Notes under the pieces: model-generated
Seen by the model: the letters and a program-made list of their open reading frames with translations, nothing else
What the model was told of the DNA's origin: nothing
The model's database searches: none
Shown here: positions 9,134-21,992 of the stretch, piece by piece
Layout: every line of letters begins with the position of its first letter
Numbering within the stretch: position 1 is the stretch's first letter
Program-made: the position numbers and the translations under genes
From: Oscillatoriophycideae cyanobacterium NC_groundwater_1537_Pr4_S-0.65um_50_18
Lineage (GTDB): Bacteria; Cyanobacteriota; Cyanobacteriia; Elainellales; Elainellaceae
Reading direction: 5' to 3'
NCBI GenBank assembly: GCA_016208305.1
Contig: JACQYI010000059.1
Location: 1 to 64,000, forward strand
Length of the DNA: 64,000 nucleotides

Positions 9134-10198
9134 CTAAACTAAAGACAGCAACGCTTCGAGCAACATCTGATTCTGTTCTTCTGTGCCGATCGTGATTCTT
9201 AACTTATCGGCCAGACCGGGCTGCTTAAAGTAGCGGACTAAAATGCCGCGCTGCTTCAGTGCCAGATAAATTTGCTCGGCACTATTTTTGGCCTCGCCCG
9301 TGGCAGGTGGCTGTGCCAACAAAAAGTTAGTTTGAGACTCCTCCACCTGAAAGCCCAACTGCTTCAGGTCGATCGTCAATTTTGACCGAGAAATCTTGAC
9401 TTTTTCAGCACAGGCGTTTTTGTAAGCCTGATCGCGCATGGCAGCCGCACCTACGGCACAGGCGATCGCATCAATGTTATAGCTATCTTTCACCTTAAAC
9501 AGTCCACTTAGCAGCGTGGGGTGGGCGATGCCAAAGCCTAAGCGCAGCCCTGCCAAAGAGTAGCCTTTAGACAAGGTGCGGCTAATAATGACATTCTCAA
9601 ATTCTTTGACCAGTGGCAGAGCGGTTTCATTGGCAAAGTCAACATAGGCTTCATCGATGACGAGAACGCCAGAGAGCTTCGCGGCCAGATGCCGGAGGTC
9701 ATCGATCGGCACCACATGCCCGGAAGGACTGTTGGGTGAGGCAATAAACGTGACGGCTCCATTAGCAGCCGCTAGGTCATCGATCGGTAAACGGTAGTCG
9801 GCTCCATAGGGAATTTCGATCGTCTGGGCGGGCTGAATCTCCGTCAACGTCCGGTACAGCACATAGGTAGGCATGGGATACACGACCTTGCGCCCAGACT
9901 CTGCACAGCTCCGCACAATGACATTCAGCACATCGTCGCTGCCGTTGCCCACGATAATCCAGTCGGGTGGAACCTCTAAGACTTCGCTGATTGCCTGCCG
10001 AAACTCATTGGCATAGGGATCAGGATAGCGCCGCAGCCATTCACTATCTAGATTTTGCAGAACTGCGATCGCCTCTGGAGAGGGCGGATAGGGATTTTCG
10101 TTGGTGTTGAGCTTGATGATATTGGAGCCTGGCTTCGGCTGTTCACCCGGAACATAGCCAGCCATGATGTCAACGTTGGGGCGAAAGTAGGAAGTCAT
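9134..10198 (-). CDS. hisC: Histidinol-phosphate aminotransferase
   Basis: PLP enzyme of histidine synthesis, converting imidazole-acetol phosphate and glutamate to histidinol phosphate; fold type I. The 354-residue product has N-terminal LNTNENPYPPSP, Asp182 in VIDEAYVDF (binds the PLP nitrogen) and the Schiff-base Lys211 in SRTLSKGYSLAGLRLGFG. Related enzymes act on aromatic amino acids, and cyanobacteria often have two HisC-like paralogues, so the substrate is inferred. No other his genes are nearby. Confidence 0.92.
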   Translation of the reverse strand: MTSYFRPNVDIMAGYVPGEQPKPGSNIIKLNTNENPYPPSPEAIAVLQNLDSEWLRRYPDPYANEFRQAISEVLEVPPDWIIVGNGSDDVLNVIVRSCAESGRKVVYPMPTYVLYRTLTEIQPAQTIEIPYGADYRLPIDDLAAANGAVTFIASPNSPSGHVVPIDDLRHLAAKLSGVLVIDEAYVDFANETALPLVKEFENVIISRTLSKGYSLAGLRLGFGIAHPTLLSGLFKVKDSYNIDAIACAVGAAAMRDQAYKNACAEKVKISRSKLTIDLKQLGFQVEESQTNFLLAQPPATGEAKNSAEQIYLALKQRGILVRYFKQPGLADKLRITIGTEEQNQMLLEALLSLV

Positions 10199-10339
10199 GA
10201 ATTCAGTGATCGCGTCAGTAATGGCATCTGCCCATTATCTAGCTTAAAGAATTCTCATGAATTTAGTTTCTGATTGAAGGGGCTACTCTTATTCCAGTTT
10301 GTCTATTTGAAGTCCATCTATATCAAGTCTGTTCAAGTA

Positions 10340-11359
10340 TCAGCCAGAACCCTCGTCCTCTGCGTCAGGTTCTCCGGTCAATCGCCCCACAGCCTGATTT
10401 CGCCCTCGCGCCTTGGCCTGCAACAGGCGATCGTCTGCTCGTTTGAGCAAGCTTGTGCCTTTGGCATCATCGCTCGGCCGTAGGGTAGCCACCCCTGCAC
10501 TCACCGTCACCGTCAGATCTAGCTCATCGTCGATGGCAAAAGGCTGTTCACCAATGAGCTGACACAGCCGCTTGGCGATCGCCAGGGTTTCCCGACAGCC
10601 CGTGTCGCTGAGGATGACGACAAACTCTTCGCCGCCATAGCGGAAGGGTGTGTCGTAAAACCGCAGATTGTGACGAAGGCGTGCTGAGAAGAGCTGAAGG
10701 GTGCGATCGCCCACCAAGTGGCCGTAGGTATCGTTGATCGCCTTGAAAAAATCGACGTCTAGCATGATGACGCTAACCGGCTCATCGCGGCTACGGGCAT
10801 TTTGAATCTGCCGAGGCAGCTCCCACTCAAAAGCCCGACGATTGTTGAGTTCTGTTAGAGGATCAGAAAGAGCGATCGCTGACAGCACATCATTGGTACG
10901 CATCAGTTCTCGATGGTTTTGCACCTGCCGTAGCCCTACCTGCACCTGCGCCTGAAACCATCGGCTCTGAGCCGCAAAACTAGATGCCAGGTGAGGCTGA
11001 TGCTGTAAGGGCAGCCAGAGATAGGCATCTGCTCCTGCTTCTAAACTCTCAATGCGAGCTTCAACCTCGCGATCGCGAGTGGGTGCGCTGTTTACCGATT
11101 GATTATCGGTTTGGTCATCGATCTGAATACAGTAAATCCAGGCAATTCGACTCTGAACTTTGATCTGACGGCACAAATCCAAACTGCCCGCTTGGCTGGC
11201 TTGAATCACCAGTAGATCAGGCTGTTGTGCCTGAATAATTTGCATCGCCTCAGCGGGATCGCTTGCCCTCTCTACGGTAAAGCTTTCCAGATTAGGAATT
11301 AAGCTCAGAAGGCCAGCTTGAAAATCATTGTTTCCTACTAAGAGAATTGATGCATCCAT
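10340..11359 (-). CDS. Diguanylate cyclase with pseudo-receiver domain
   Basis: A 339-residue protein predicted to make cyclic di-GMP. The C-terminal GGDEF domain has GGEEF at 242-246, the metal-binding DVDFFKAIND, and an intact product-inhibition I-site RFYD at 233-236, five residues before GGEEF. The N-terminal ~125 residues look like a CheY receiver (ILLVGNNDF; PDLLVIQAS), but the phosphoacceptor Asp is replaced by Gln53 and the acidic pair is NN, so it should not be phosphorylated. A helical linker (~130-165) joins the domains. Monocistronic, upstream of and divergent from alaS. Input signal unknown. Confidence 0.88.
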   Translation of the reverse strand: MDASILLVGNNDFQAGLLSLIPNLESFTVERASDPAEAMQIIQAQQPDLLVIQASQAGSLDLCRQIKVQSRIAWIYCIQIDDQTDNQSVNSAPTRDREVEARIESLEAGADAYLWLPLQHQPHLASSFAAQSRWFQAQVQVGLRQVQNHRELMRTNDVLSAIALSDPLTELNNRRAFEWELPRQIQNARSRDEPVSVIMLDVDFFKAINDTYGHLVGDRTLQLFSARLRHNLRFYDTPFRYGGEEFVVILSDTGCRETLAIAKRLCQLIGEQPFAIDDELDLTVTVSAGVATLRPSDDAKGTSLLKRADDRLLQAKARGRNQAVGRLTGEPDAEDEGSG

Positions 11360-12044
11360 TAACGTTGGGGAAGCCTATCTTGATCATGAACTGATTGCCC
11401 TGAGGTGTGAGGAGACACAAACCATAGCACCTCAAAATCAACGCTGAATCGCACCCTGCTGTGGCTATTGCCTGCTCTATCGCTTGCTCTGTAGTATCCC
11501 TTGCAATGTCTCCCTATGAAGCGTGTTTCTAAAGTGAGTTAGAGCAGTGAATTTTTGACGTTTCATGCCGAAAACGTAACTTTAATCAAACGGAGCCTAT
11601 TATTTTTCGGATTGGGCTGACTTAATATATGGGGCTTTTGTCATGTGCTCATAACACTACGATCGCTTCTACTCTTGTGCTGCTAAATTTGAACTTGCCA
11701 ATTTTTTGTTGAGTCAAGCATTCATCCACAGATCGGCTCATGGTCTGAACCCAAAATACCTCCGTAATTTTAAGCTTATCTGCACGTTAAGTTACCTACA
11801 ACATAAGCTGCACGGATTCCAAAAAATTCTAAAGTTTCTCGCATTCCGTTCACATAAGCGGAATTACAGAAATTTCAATTATACGGGATACAGTCATACT
11901 GAGATCAGTATTGTATAAAATTTGCACTAAAGAAATGGGAATGTCAAATTTGTCGAATCTGGCAACATGATCGAGAATAGAAAGCTATGGCTCCTTCATA
12001 AAAATTGCCATTCGCTTCTTTAGTCCTGCTACGGAATTCTATCC
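11360..12044. other. Gene-poor spacer upstream of alaS
   Basis: About 685 AT-rich bases between the divergent diguanylate cyclase and alaS genes. No tRNA, repeat family member or conserved small gene was recognised; one open frame of 70 codons (11706-11918) has an unremarkable composition and no ribosome binding site. It must hold both promoters. Confidence 0.5.
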
Positions 12045-14669
12045 ATGTCCCCTTTTCTCAGCGGCACTCAAATTAGACAAACTTTTCTGGATTTCTATGC
12101 GGCTAGAGGGCATCAGATTTTGCCCAGCGCCTCGCTTGTCCCAGAAGATCCAACTGTGCTGCTGACGATCGCCGGGATGCTGCCCTTCAAGCCCATCTTT
12201 TTGGGACAGCGCCAATCTGAGTTTCTCCGCGCCACCACCTCCCAAAAATGCATTCGCACCAACGACATTGAGAACGTGGGACGAACAGCGCGGCACCATA
12301 CATTTTTTGAAATGTTGGGCAACTTTAGCTTTGGGGACTATTTTAAGGAGCAGGCGATCGCTTGGGCTTGGGAGCTTTCGACGCAGGTGTTTGGGCTACC
12401 GCCAGAAAATTTGGTGGTCAGCGTGTTTCAAGAAGATGACGAAGCCTTTGCCATTTGGCGTGATCAGATTGGCATTCCGGCTCACCGGATTCAGCGCATG
12501 GGTGAGGCCGATAACTTTTGGGCATCAGGCGCGACTGGCCCTTGTGGCCCTTGCTCCGAAATTTATTATGACTTTCATCCTGAGCTGGGCGATGCTCACA
12601 TTGACTTAGAAGATGACTCCCGCTTCATTGAGTTTTACAACTTGGTGTTCATGCAGTACAACCGCGATGCGGAGGGCAATCTGACTCCGCTTCAGGCAAG
12701 GAACATCGATACAGGTCTGGGACTAGAGAGGATGGCACAAATCCTGCAAAAAGTGCCCAATAACTACGAGACGGATCTGATATTGCCGATTATCAAAACT
12801 GCTGCCGAAATTGCCGGAATTGACTATACTCAGGCCGACGAAAATACCAAAGTCTCCCTAAAGGTGATTGGTGATCACGTCCGGGCGGTTGTGCATATGA
12901 TTGCCGATGGCATCAACGCCTCTAATCTAGGCCGGGGCTATGTCCTGCGGCGGCTGATTCGGCGGGTAGTGCGGCATGGGCGGCTTATCGGCATTGAGAA
13001 AGAGTTCACCTCTAAAGTGGCTGAAACGGCGATCGCCCTCTCGGAAATCGCTTACCCCCTCGTGCGCCAGCTCGAAAAGCAAATTAAAGCGGAGCTACAG
13101 CTTGAGGAGTCTCGCTTCCGCGAAACCCTCGATCGCGGCGAAAAGCTGTTGGCAGAAGTGATCGAGAAAGTGGGTGAGAAAGGCGAAATCTCCGGTCATG
13201 ATGCCTTTGTTCTCTACGATACTTTTGGCTTTCCCCTAGAGCTAACTCAGGAAGTGGCTGAAGAAAAGGGGCTAACCGTCGATGCTGAAGGCTTTGCTGC
13301 CGAAATGGATCAGCAGCGCCGACGATCGCAGGCCGCGCATGAAACCATTGATCTCACGGTGCAGGGGACGCTAGACACGCTGGCAGAAACCTTAGACCAA
13401 ACGCAGTTTCTCGGCTATTCTCAGGTGGCTAGCGGCGCTGTGGTTCAGGTGCTGTTGGTGGGGGGGCAGTCTGTTGCGACGGCCTCGGCAGGAGATGAAG
13501 TGCAAATCATCCTTGACCAAACGCCCTTTTATGCAGAATCTGGCGGCCAGATTGGCGATCGCGGCTATCTCTCTGGCGATGAGACGCTGATCCGAGTCGA
13601 GGATGTTCAGAAGAGTGGCAGTCTGTTTGTCCACTATGGGCAAATTGAGCGGGGAGCGCTAAAGGTGGGCGATCTCGTCACGGCGCAAATCGATTTGGCC
13701 TGCCGTCGGCGTGCCCAGGCTAACCACACGGCTACCCACTTGCTTCAGGCGGCACTGCGGCAGATTGTCGATGAAAACATCGCCCAGGCCGGGTCGCTTG
13801 TCTCTTTCGATCGCCTCCGCTTTGACTTCAACTTACCCCGCGCCGTTACGGCGGCAGAGCTGCAAAAAATTGAGGAGCAAATTAACACCTGGATTGCTGA
13901 AGGGCATCAGGCAGAGATAGAAGTGATGGCGATCGCTGCTGCCAAAGCCAAAGGGGCGATAGCCATGTTTGGCGAAAAGTATGGCGACGAAGTGCGGGTG
14001 ATTGACTTTCCTGGCGTGTCGATGGAGCTGTGTGGCGGTACCCATGTGGCCAATACGGCAGAGATCGGGCTGTTCAAGCTGATTTCTGAGTCGGGTGTGG
14101 CGGCAGGCATTCGCCGGATTGAGGCGGTTGCAGGTCTGGCAGCGCTGGAATACCTAAGTCTGCGGGATAAAATTGTGCGAGAGCTAAGCGATCGCTTCAA
14201 GGCCAAACCGGAAGATCTGACCGATCGCGTGATGGCGCTGCAAACTGAGCTAAAGAATACCCAAAAGCAGCTAGAGGCGGTAAAGGGTGAACTGGCTCTG
14301 GCAAAATCTGACCAGTTGCTGAGTCAGGCCGAAGCGATTGGCTCGTTTAAGATCTTGGTGGCTTCTCTAGCAGAGGTTGATGCAGAATCCTTGAAGACGG
14401 TCGCAGAGCGACTGTTGCAAAAGCTGGGAGAAGGGGCGATCGTCCTGGGTTCTGCCGAGGCTGAGAAAGTGAACTTGGTGGCAGCCTTTAGCCCTGGTGT
14501 GAATCAGAAAGGTCTGCAAGCCGGAAAATTTATTGGGGCGATCGCTAAACTCTGCGGCGGCGGTGGCGGCGGGCGACCCAATCTGGCACAGGCAGGTGGT
14601 AAAGATGCTAGCAAGCTGCCAGATGCCCTAGCAGCGGCTCAGATGCAGCTCCGGGAGGGGTTAGGTTAG
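12045..14669 (+). CDS. alaS: Alanyl-tRNA synthetase
   Basis: Charges tRNA(Ala) with alanine in the cytosol. The 874-residue protein has the full family architecture: class II catalytic core ([16 protein letters not shown]; motif [15 protein letters not shown]), tRNA-recognition helices, the editing domain with zinc ligands in NHTATHLL and ELCGGTHV, a coiled-coil ([19 protein letters not shown]) and a C-Ala domain ending in the glycine-rich [15 protein letters not shown]. Length and motifs are normal. ATG at 12045 gives the usual start. Single gene with no obvious operon partner. Confidence 0.98.
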   Translation: MSPFLSGTQIRQTFLDFYAARGHQILPSASLVPEDPTVLLTIAGMLPFKPIFLGQRQSEFLRATTSQKCIRTNDIENVGRTARHHTFFEMLGNFSFGDYFKEQAIAWAWELSTQVFGLPPENLVVSVFQEDDEAFAIWRDQIGIPAHRIQRMGEADNFWASGATGPCGPCSEIYYDFHPELGDAHIDLEDDSRFIEFYNLVFMQYNRDAEGNLTPLQARNIDTGLGLERMAQILQKVPNNYETDLILPIIKTAAEIAGIDYTQADENTKVSLKVIGDHVRAVVHMIADGINASNLGRGYVLRRLIRRVVRHGRLIGIEKEFTSKVAETAIALSEIAYPLVRQLEKQIKAELQLEESRFRETLDRGEKLLAEVIEKVGEKGEISGHDAFVLYDTFGFPLELTQEVAEEKGLTVDAEGFAAEMDQQRRRSQAAHETIDLTVQGTLDTLAETLDQTQFLGYSQVASGAVVQVLLVGGQSVATASAGDEVQIILDQTPFYAESGGQIGDRGYLSGDETLIRVEDVQKSGSLFVHYGQIERGALKVGDLVTAQIDLACRRRAQANHTATHLLQAALRQIVDENIAQAGSLVSFDRLRFDFNLPRAVTAAELQKIEEQINTWIAEGHQAEIEVMAIAAAKAKGAIAMFGEKYGDEVRVIDFPGVSMELCGGTHVANTAEIGLFKLISESGVAAGIRRIEAVAGLAALEYLSLRDKIVRELSDRFKAKPEDLTDRVMALQTELKNTQKQLEAVKGELALAKSDQLLSQAEAIGSFKILVASLAEVDAESLKTVAERLLQKLGEGAIVLGSAEAEKVNLVAAFSPGVNQKGLQAGKFIGAIAKLCGGGGGGRPNLAQAGGKDASKLPDALAAAQMQLREGLG

Positions 14670-14890
14670 TTTCAACACAAGCTCCTCTCCGTATTTCTAC
14701 TCCCATAATTTCACTATTATTGGGCGTTTCTTCACACCTCCTTTGCGTAATTTTGGGCTTAGCGCGATTAGTCTTGAGATGAGGCGAGTTCAGACGCCTG
14801 TTCAAGGAAGTGGCAGACAGAAATGGGGGCTCATTGCCTGTCTGCCTGCCTTGAGCTTTAAAGTTCAGACTGCAAAGTTCAGACCGCACC

Positions 14891-15958
14891 TTAGAGTCTG
14901 CCTGTCAAAAAGTAAGTAACCATTTCGCCTTTGCCTTTGACCTCGATCGCACCTCGTTGTTCAAACGCATACTTGTGCTTTAGCAATTCGTAGGTTTGGG
15001 CAGTCACCTGAATCCGTCCTGGCAGACCGTGAGACTCCATGCGGCTCGCAGTATTTACCGTGTCACCCCAGAGATCATAGGTAAACTTGGTAGTGCCAAT
15101 GACGCCCGCCCGCACCGATCCGGTATTGATGCCCATGCGCATCATGAGCGGTTGTTCGGGTTGCCTAGGCAGAGGGGGAACGGTGAACCGGGCAATCTCT
15201 TTTTGCATATCTAGCGCCAGTTCCGCCACCGCTTCGGCATGATCCGATCGCGCTGTGGGCAGCCCGCCTACGACCAAATAGGCATCGCCAATGGTCTTAA
15301 TCTTCTCCAAGCCATATTGATCTACCAGGCGATCGAAGGTTGAAAAAATCTGGTTGAGAAGCTCTACTAATTCTGTCGAAGAGAGTGCTGCCGAAAGCTC
15401 TGTAAAGCTGACAATATCGGCAAACAAAACGGTAACTTCGGCAAAACTATCAGCGATCGTCTTTTCTCCTTTTTTGAGGCGATCGGCAATCAGCTTCGGC
15501 AAAATATTTAACAGCAGCCGCTCGGACTTTTCTTGCTCAGTCTGAATTTGCTTTAAAAACGCCTGCTCTTGATCGCGAAGCCGCTTTTTCTCCAAGCTGG
15601 CTCCAATTCTGGCTTTTAGCAGGGTTGGGTTAAAAGGCTTAAATAAATAGTCTTCGGCACCTAGCTCAATGCAGCGCACCACACTGTCAATATCGTCTAA
15701 AGCCGAAATCATGATCACTGGAATATGGCGTAGGGTCGCATCAGATTTGACATGTTCCAAAACCTGATAGCCATTCATACCAGGCATCATGACATCCAGC
15801 AGGACTAGATCAAAGGGCTGTTGGCGCAGGGTCGCTAAAGCTTGGAGTCCATCTTCTGCCAACACAATACTGTGCCCTTGCTTGGTCAGGCGGCGCGAGA
15901 GCAAATCTCGATTCATTTCGTTGTCGTCTACGATCAGCACTAGACCCTGATCAGCCAT
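14891..15958 (-). CDS. Receiver-class III adenylate cyclase
   Basis: A 355-residue response regulator with a nucleotide-cyclase output. Residues 5-120 are a receiver with phosphoacceptor Asp55 (LVLLDVMMPG) and Lys107; a coiled linker (124-165) leads to the class III cyclase domain. Metal-binding Asp181 (LFADIVSF) and Asp225 (IGDAYLVV), transition-state Asn302 and Arg306 are present. The purine-specifying residues are Lys221 and Asp295, the pattern for ATP, so cAMP is the likely product. The frame is open 36 codons upstream but the ATG at 15958 starts the receiver domain. Probably works with the stand-alone receiver 214 bases upstream on the same strand. Confidence 0.9.
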   Translation of the reverse strand: MADQGLVLIVDDNEMNRDLLSRRLTKQGHSIVLAEDGLQALATLRQQPFDLVLLDVMMPGMNGYQVLEHVKSDATLRHIPVIMISALDDIDSVVRCIELGAEDYLFKPFNPTLLKARIGASLEKKRLRDQEQAFLKQIQTEQEKSERLLLNILPKLIADRLKKGEKTIADSFAEVTVLFADIVSFTELSAALSSTELVELLNQIFSTFDRLVDQYGLEKIKTIGDAYLVVGGLPTARSDHAEAVAELALDMQKEIARFTVPPLPRQPEQPLMMRMGINTGSVRAGVIGTTKFTYDLWGDTVNTASRMESHGLPGRIQVTAQTYELLKHKYAFEQRGAIEVKGKGEMVTYFLTGRL

Positions 15959-16172
15959 GTTGGCAGCTCTTCTGTGAGATGGAATGGGGAAAGAAAATAA
16001 GTAAGGTGGACAAACCAAAATCTGCTTTGGCTTAGCTATACTGTAGCCGCCCGAAGGTTCTGTCAAGTAGTCTTCCAGGATTTTGCGATCGCTAGACCAT
16101 TACTGGCTTGAAGTTCTTTATGGGAGAGTATTCTCTATAAAAAATAAAAGAGCTATAAAACCGGATAGATCG

Positions 16173-16550
16173 CTAGGCGGTAGCGGCTCGGCAGATCAGC
16201 AGCTGAATTTTGCCCAAAAGTCGAGGAAACTCTACAGGTTTGGTGTCGTAGTCGTCACAGCCTGCCTCTACGCATTTCTGGCGATCGCCTGACATGGCAT
16301 GAGCGGTCAAGGCAATAATCGGAATATTTTGAGTCATGGAAGTTTGTTTAAGCTGGCGTGTGGCTGACCAACCATCCAGGATAGGAAGGCTCATATCCAT
16401 CAAAATCAAATCTGGAAATTCGGCTTGAGCCATCTCAACACCCTGCTGTCCATCAGTGGCAATTACCACCTGAAATCCTTTACGTTCCAACCGACGAGAC
16501 AGCATATCTCGATTCATTTCGTTATCTTCTACGAGCAGTATTTTAGGCAT
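16173..16550 (-). CDS. Stand-alone CheY-like response regulator
   Basis: A 125-residue single receiver domain: acidic Glu8-Asp9, phosphoacceptor Asp52 (DLILMDMSLP), Thr in IALTAHAM and the conserved Lys in YDTKPVEFPR. It resembles receivers found as partners of hybrid kinases. It is closest in position to the receiver-cyclase gene just downstream on the same strand, and the two share the N-terminal signature VEDNEMNRDMLSRR / VDDNEMNRDLLSRR, which suggests duplication. No kinase gene lies nearby. Confidence 0.9.
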   Translation of the reverse strand: MPKILLVEDNEMNRDMLSRRLERKGFQVVIATDGQQGVEMAQAEFPDLILMDMSLPILDGWSATRQLKQTSMTQNIPIIALTAHAMSGDRQKCVEAGCDDYDTKPVEFPRLLGKIQLLICRAATA

Positions 16551-16953
16551 CCTACTTCCGTCCCTACTTCACTTTTGCATCAGCTTTTTGGCTCAAACGA
16601 GCTAAAAGTGAACCTGCAAGCGATAAGCGAACCTGCGTTATTCCAGCGCAAAGCGCCATAAAACGACTTCACATCACAACTGCGGACTTTAGACTCTAGA
16701 GATGGAAGCAATCCAACTCTAAAATCCTAAGAACCTTGAATTGGAGGCTACGTAGCTGCCTATTGGGGAGCTACATTAACAACACAATCTATTTCGGTAT
16801 CCCTCAATTTACGGGAAACTCCGTTCAAAAATTCAAGATAGATGCAATTACATAGAGGATTCCCGCAAAATGGCTTGAGATAACGGTTGTTATTGCTGAG
16901 ATTTATAACGATCGCTCTGTGTGAATTCAGGATTGCAGACAGATCAACCTGTC

Positions 16954-17002
16954 ATAGTTTTTTGGAAGTGCCGCGCTCTGCGCGGCACTTCCAAAAAACT
17001 AT
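16954..17002. repeat. Perfect 22-bp palindrome with GC-rich centre
   Basis: Left arm 16954-16975 and right arm 16981-17002 are perfectly complementary around the 5-base loop CTCTG. T run, GGAAGTGCCGCG, its complement, then an A run: on either strand the stem is followed by A rather than T, so it is not a canonical intrinsic terminator. Sits downstream of the SNF2 gene, between it and the receiver gene. Confidence 0.85.
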
Positions 17003-17025
17003 TGGATCTTATTTAATCCATAGTC

Positions 17026-17136
17026 CTAAGAGGATATTTGAAAAGTCCAACTAGGGGTAGCGAAACGTTTCAGATCCCCCTAAATCCCCGCGCTATAGCG
17101 CCGCTGCGCTGGAAAAAAGGGGACTTCAAATATCCT

Positions 17137-17140
<4 letters not shown>
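17026..17140. mobile_element. MITE-like element with terminal inverted repeats (copy 1)
   Basis: The ends are GAGGATATTTGAAAAGTCC (from 17030) and GGACTTCAAATATCCTC (to 17137), an inverted pair with two extra As on the left. The inside carries AACGTTTCAGATCCCCCTAAATCCCC and a GC palindrome (CGCTATAGCG). The same ends and inside recur at 53092-53262; the same right end occurs at 40411-40429. No transposase: at ~115 bases it would be non-autonomous. The stop codon of the SNF2 gene (TAG, bases 17137-17139 on the reverse strand) falls inside the right end. Confidence 0.7.
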
Positions 17141-20520
<3,380 letters not shown>

Positions 20521-20727
20521 ACCTGACTCTCCAAACGTTGCAACCGCTGCTAAAAAACCAGAGGAAAGCTCAACTTCTCTGGAGATTCCCTGGAGGGCGC
20601 AGTTTCATCTGCAATGCTGGACTTATTGTAGCGCTCAGAGGTTAGAGAATTGAGCATCTACCAGCACTTTACTTGACTCCCCTGACTTGCATGAGTTTGT
20701 AAGGCTGCTGACCCAATTAAAACCAAG

Positions 20728-20774
20728 AACTTTTTTGAGAGCATAGGGCGAAGCCACACGCGCTCAAAAAAGTT
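20728..20774. repeat. Inverted repeat downstream of the GNAT gene
   Basis: AACTTTTTTGAG (20728-20739) and CTCAAAAAAGTT (20763-20774) are perfect complements around a GC-rich 23-base loop. It lies 3 bases beyond the stop of the GNAT gene, which reads toward it, so it may mark its 3' end, although the T run precedes the stem. Confidence 0.65.
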
Positions 20775-20776
20775 TT

Positions 20777-21286
20777 TCAAGTTACTGATGTGAAGATCCT
20801 TAAGGACATTTGGATAGTCGGCAGTGAAGGATTAGATGGCAGCACATCTCGCTTGCCTGTGTCTACAAAACCCACTTTCCTATACAGTCCCATTGCCTTA
20901 ACGTTTCCTTCTGTCACCCAAAGCTCCAATTGGGTTTGGTTGCGTTGCTGTGCCCAAGTCAGGATTTCTGCGATAAGTGCAGAACCGACACCATGACCCC
21001 GACAGGTTGGATCGACCCACATGCCGCCAAGATGACCAATTTTAGAATCTTGGCGATCGACGAGACCAAAGGCAAACCCAACCACGCGTCCTGCTTGCTC
21101 AGCCAAAAACATCACATGACTATTAGGTTGACTAAGCGAATGGGTTAACCTTTCCCAGTAAACCTGTGGCTGAGTCTGCGCTTGTTGCAAAGTTTCTGCG
21201 AAGGCATTGGGAGAGTCGGCCAAAGCATGTAACCGGATTTCACGGAACAACGGCGCTTCATGCGGTTGTAATGTGCGAATCTGCAT
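20777..21286 (-). CDS. GNAT-family N-acetyltransferase
   Basis: A 169-residue acetyltransferase. The acetyl-CoA site is in MWVDPTCRGHGVGSALIAEIL (R/QxxGxG/A), followed by LWVTEGNVKAMGLYRKVGF, the typical final motif of RimI-like members. Substrate unknown. The frame continues 17 codons upstream, but the ATG at 21286 has AAGGGAT just before it and begins MQIRTLQPHEA as in relatives. Upstream lies a small palindrome (21313-21346). Confidence 0.85.
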   Translation of the reverse strand: MQIRTLQPHEAPLFREIRLHALADSPNAFAETLQQAQTQPQVYWERLTHSLSQPNSHVMFLAEQAGRVVGFAFGLVDRQDSKIGHLGGMWVDPTCRGHGVGSALIAEILTWAQQRNQTQLELWVTEGNVKAMGLYRKVGFVDTGKRDVLPSNPSLPTIQMSLRIFTSVT

Positions 21287-21312
21287 ATCCCTTGGACTTG
21301 TCTCAAATAGAG

Positions 21313-21346
21313 TCAGGATTTTTATGGCACGACACAAAAATCCTGA
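21313..21346. repeat. Short palindrome upstream of the GNAT gene
   Basis: TCAGGATTTTT and AAAAATCCTGA are perfect 11-base arms around ATGGCACGACAC. Located 27 bases upstream of the GNAT start, so it could be a protein-binding site or a member of the palindrome family with GC-rich centres. Confidence 0.6.
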
Positions 21347-21529
21347 TGTATCTCAGAAGCTTCACCTCAGATCTGCCTTAATGACGATCGAATTGAAGCA
21401 GCTTGCTTCCTTCTGGTAGAGAAATTATTGAATTTATCAGGATAGGTTTGTACGTATGAAATGGCTCTGACCTGTGCGTCGATCCGTGAAGGAGCGTGGG
21501 TCAGTCAACGAATTTTCGAGGGATGACTT

Positions 21530-21736
21530 ATGTTCGATCGCGTTTTAATTCAATCTCAAGCTCTGCGTGAACGCGCCATTGTCGTTCCACCAGAGCCGCC
21601 ACTGCCACCTGCACCGATGCCATCACCGACGCCAAGCCCTTTACCTGATCCTCTGCCACCAACGCCTACGCCCAATCCTCCCTATCCGTCCCCAGTGCCA
21701 GCACCCGAAGAGTTGCCTGAACCAATTCGGGATTGA
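21530..21736 (+). CDS. Small proline-rich hypothetical protein
   Basis: A 68-residue open frame in which over a third of residues after position 18 are Pro (PPLPPAPMPSPTPSPLPD). GAGG lies 8-9 bases before the ATG at 21530, supporting translation. It has no signal peptide or membrane segment and no known domain; the proline-rich part is probably extended (polyproline II). The neighbours give no clue. The repetitive CCx codons could also make the frame open by chance. Confidence 0.45.
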   Translation: MFDRVLIQSQALRERAIVVPPEPPLPPAPMPSPTPSPLPDPLPPTPTPNPPYPSPVPAPEELPEPIRD

Positions 21737-21831
21737 GGGTGCTGCCTCTGCTTGAGTTTCACCTAAAGGCGCATGGGCGAACCCAGATGCGTATTAAGCA
21801 GAGCTTAGGAAGAGGCAAGGTACATTTCGTC

Positions 21832-21947
21832 GTTAGGGGAGCAGATATTTTGAATGATGAGAGAGTGGGATGATGGGAGAGCGAACAATGGCGATCGCAT
21901 TATCCCACCCTTCCGCTCTCGTAACATTCAGAGGCTCCCCCAACTGC
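21832..21947. repeat. Hairpin repeat element, copy A
   Basis: About 116 bases from GTTAGGGGAGCAGATATTTTG to GAGGCTCCCCCAACTGC. It is a long imperfect hairpin: GGGGAGC/GCTCCCC, GAATG/CATTC, GAGAG/CTCTC and TGGGATGAT/ATTATCCCA pair in register around a HIP1-bearing loop. A second copy is at 30201-30334 with base changes that largely keep the pairing. It lies downstream of pnp. Confidence 0.8.
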
Positions 21948-21992
21948 TGGATGCGCCCGAAGAGTCCAAGTGATCTGAGCTAATGAAACAAC

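Noticed and set aside
11706-11918. 70-codon frame upstream of alaS
   Set aside because: Composition like non-coding AT-rich DNA, no ribosome site and no known family.
16954-17002. Intrinsic terminator of the SNF2 gene
   Set aside because: The T run precedes the stem on both strands, so the canonical stem-then-U order is missing; listed as a palindrome instead.
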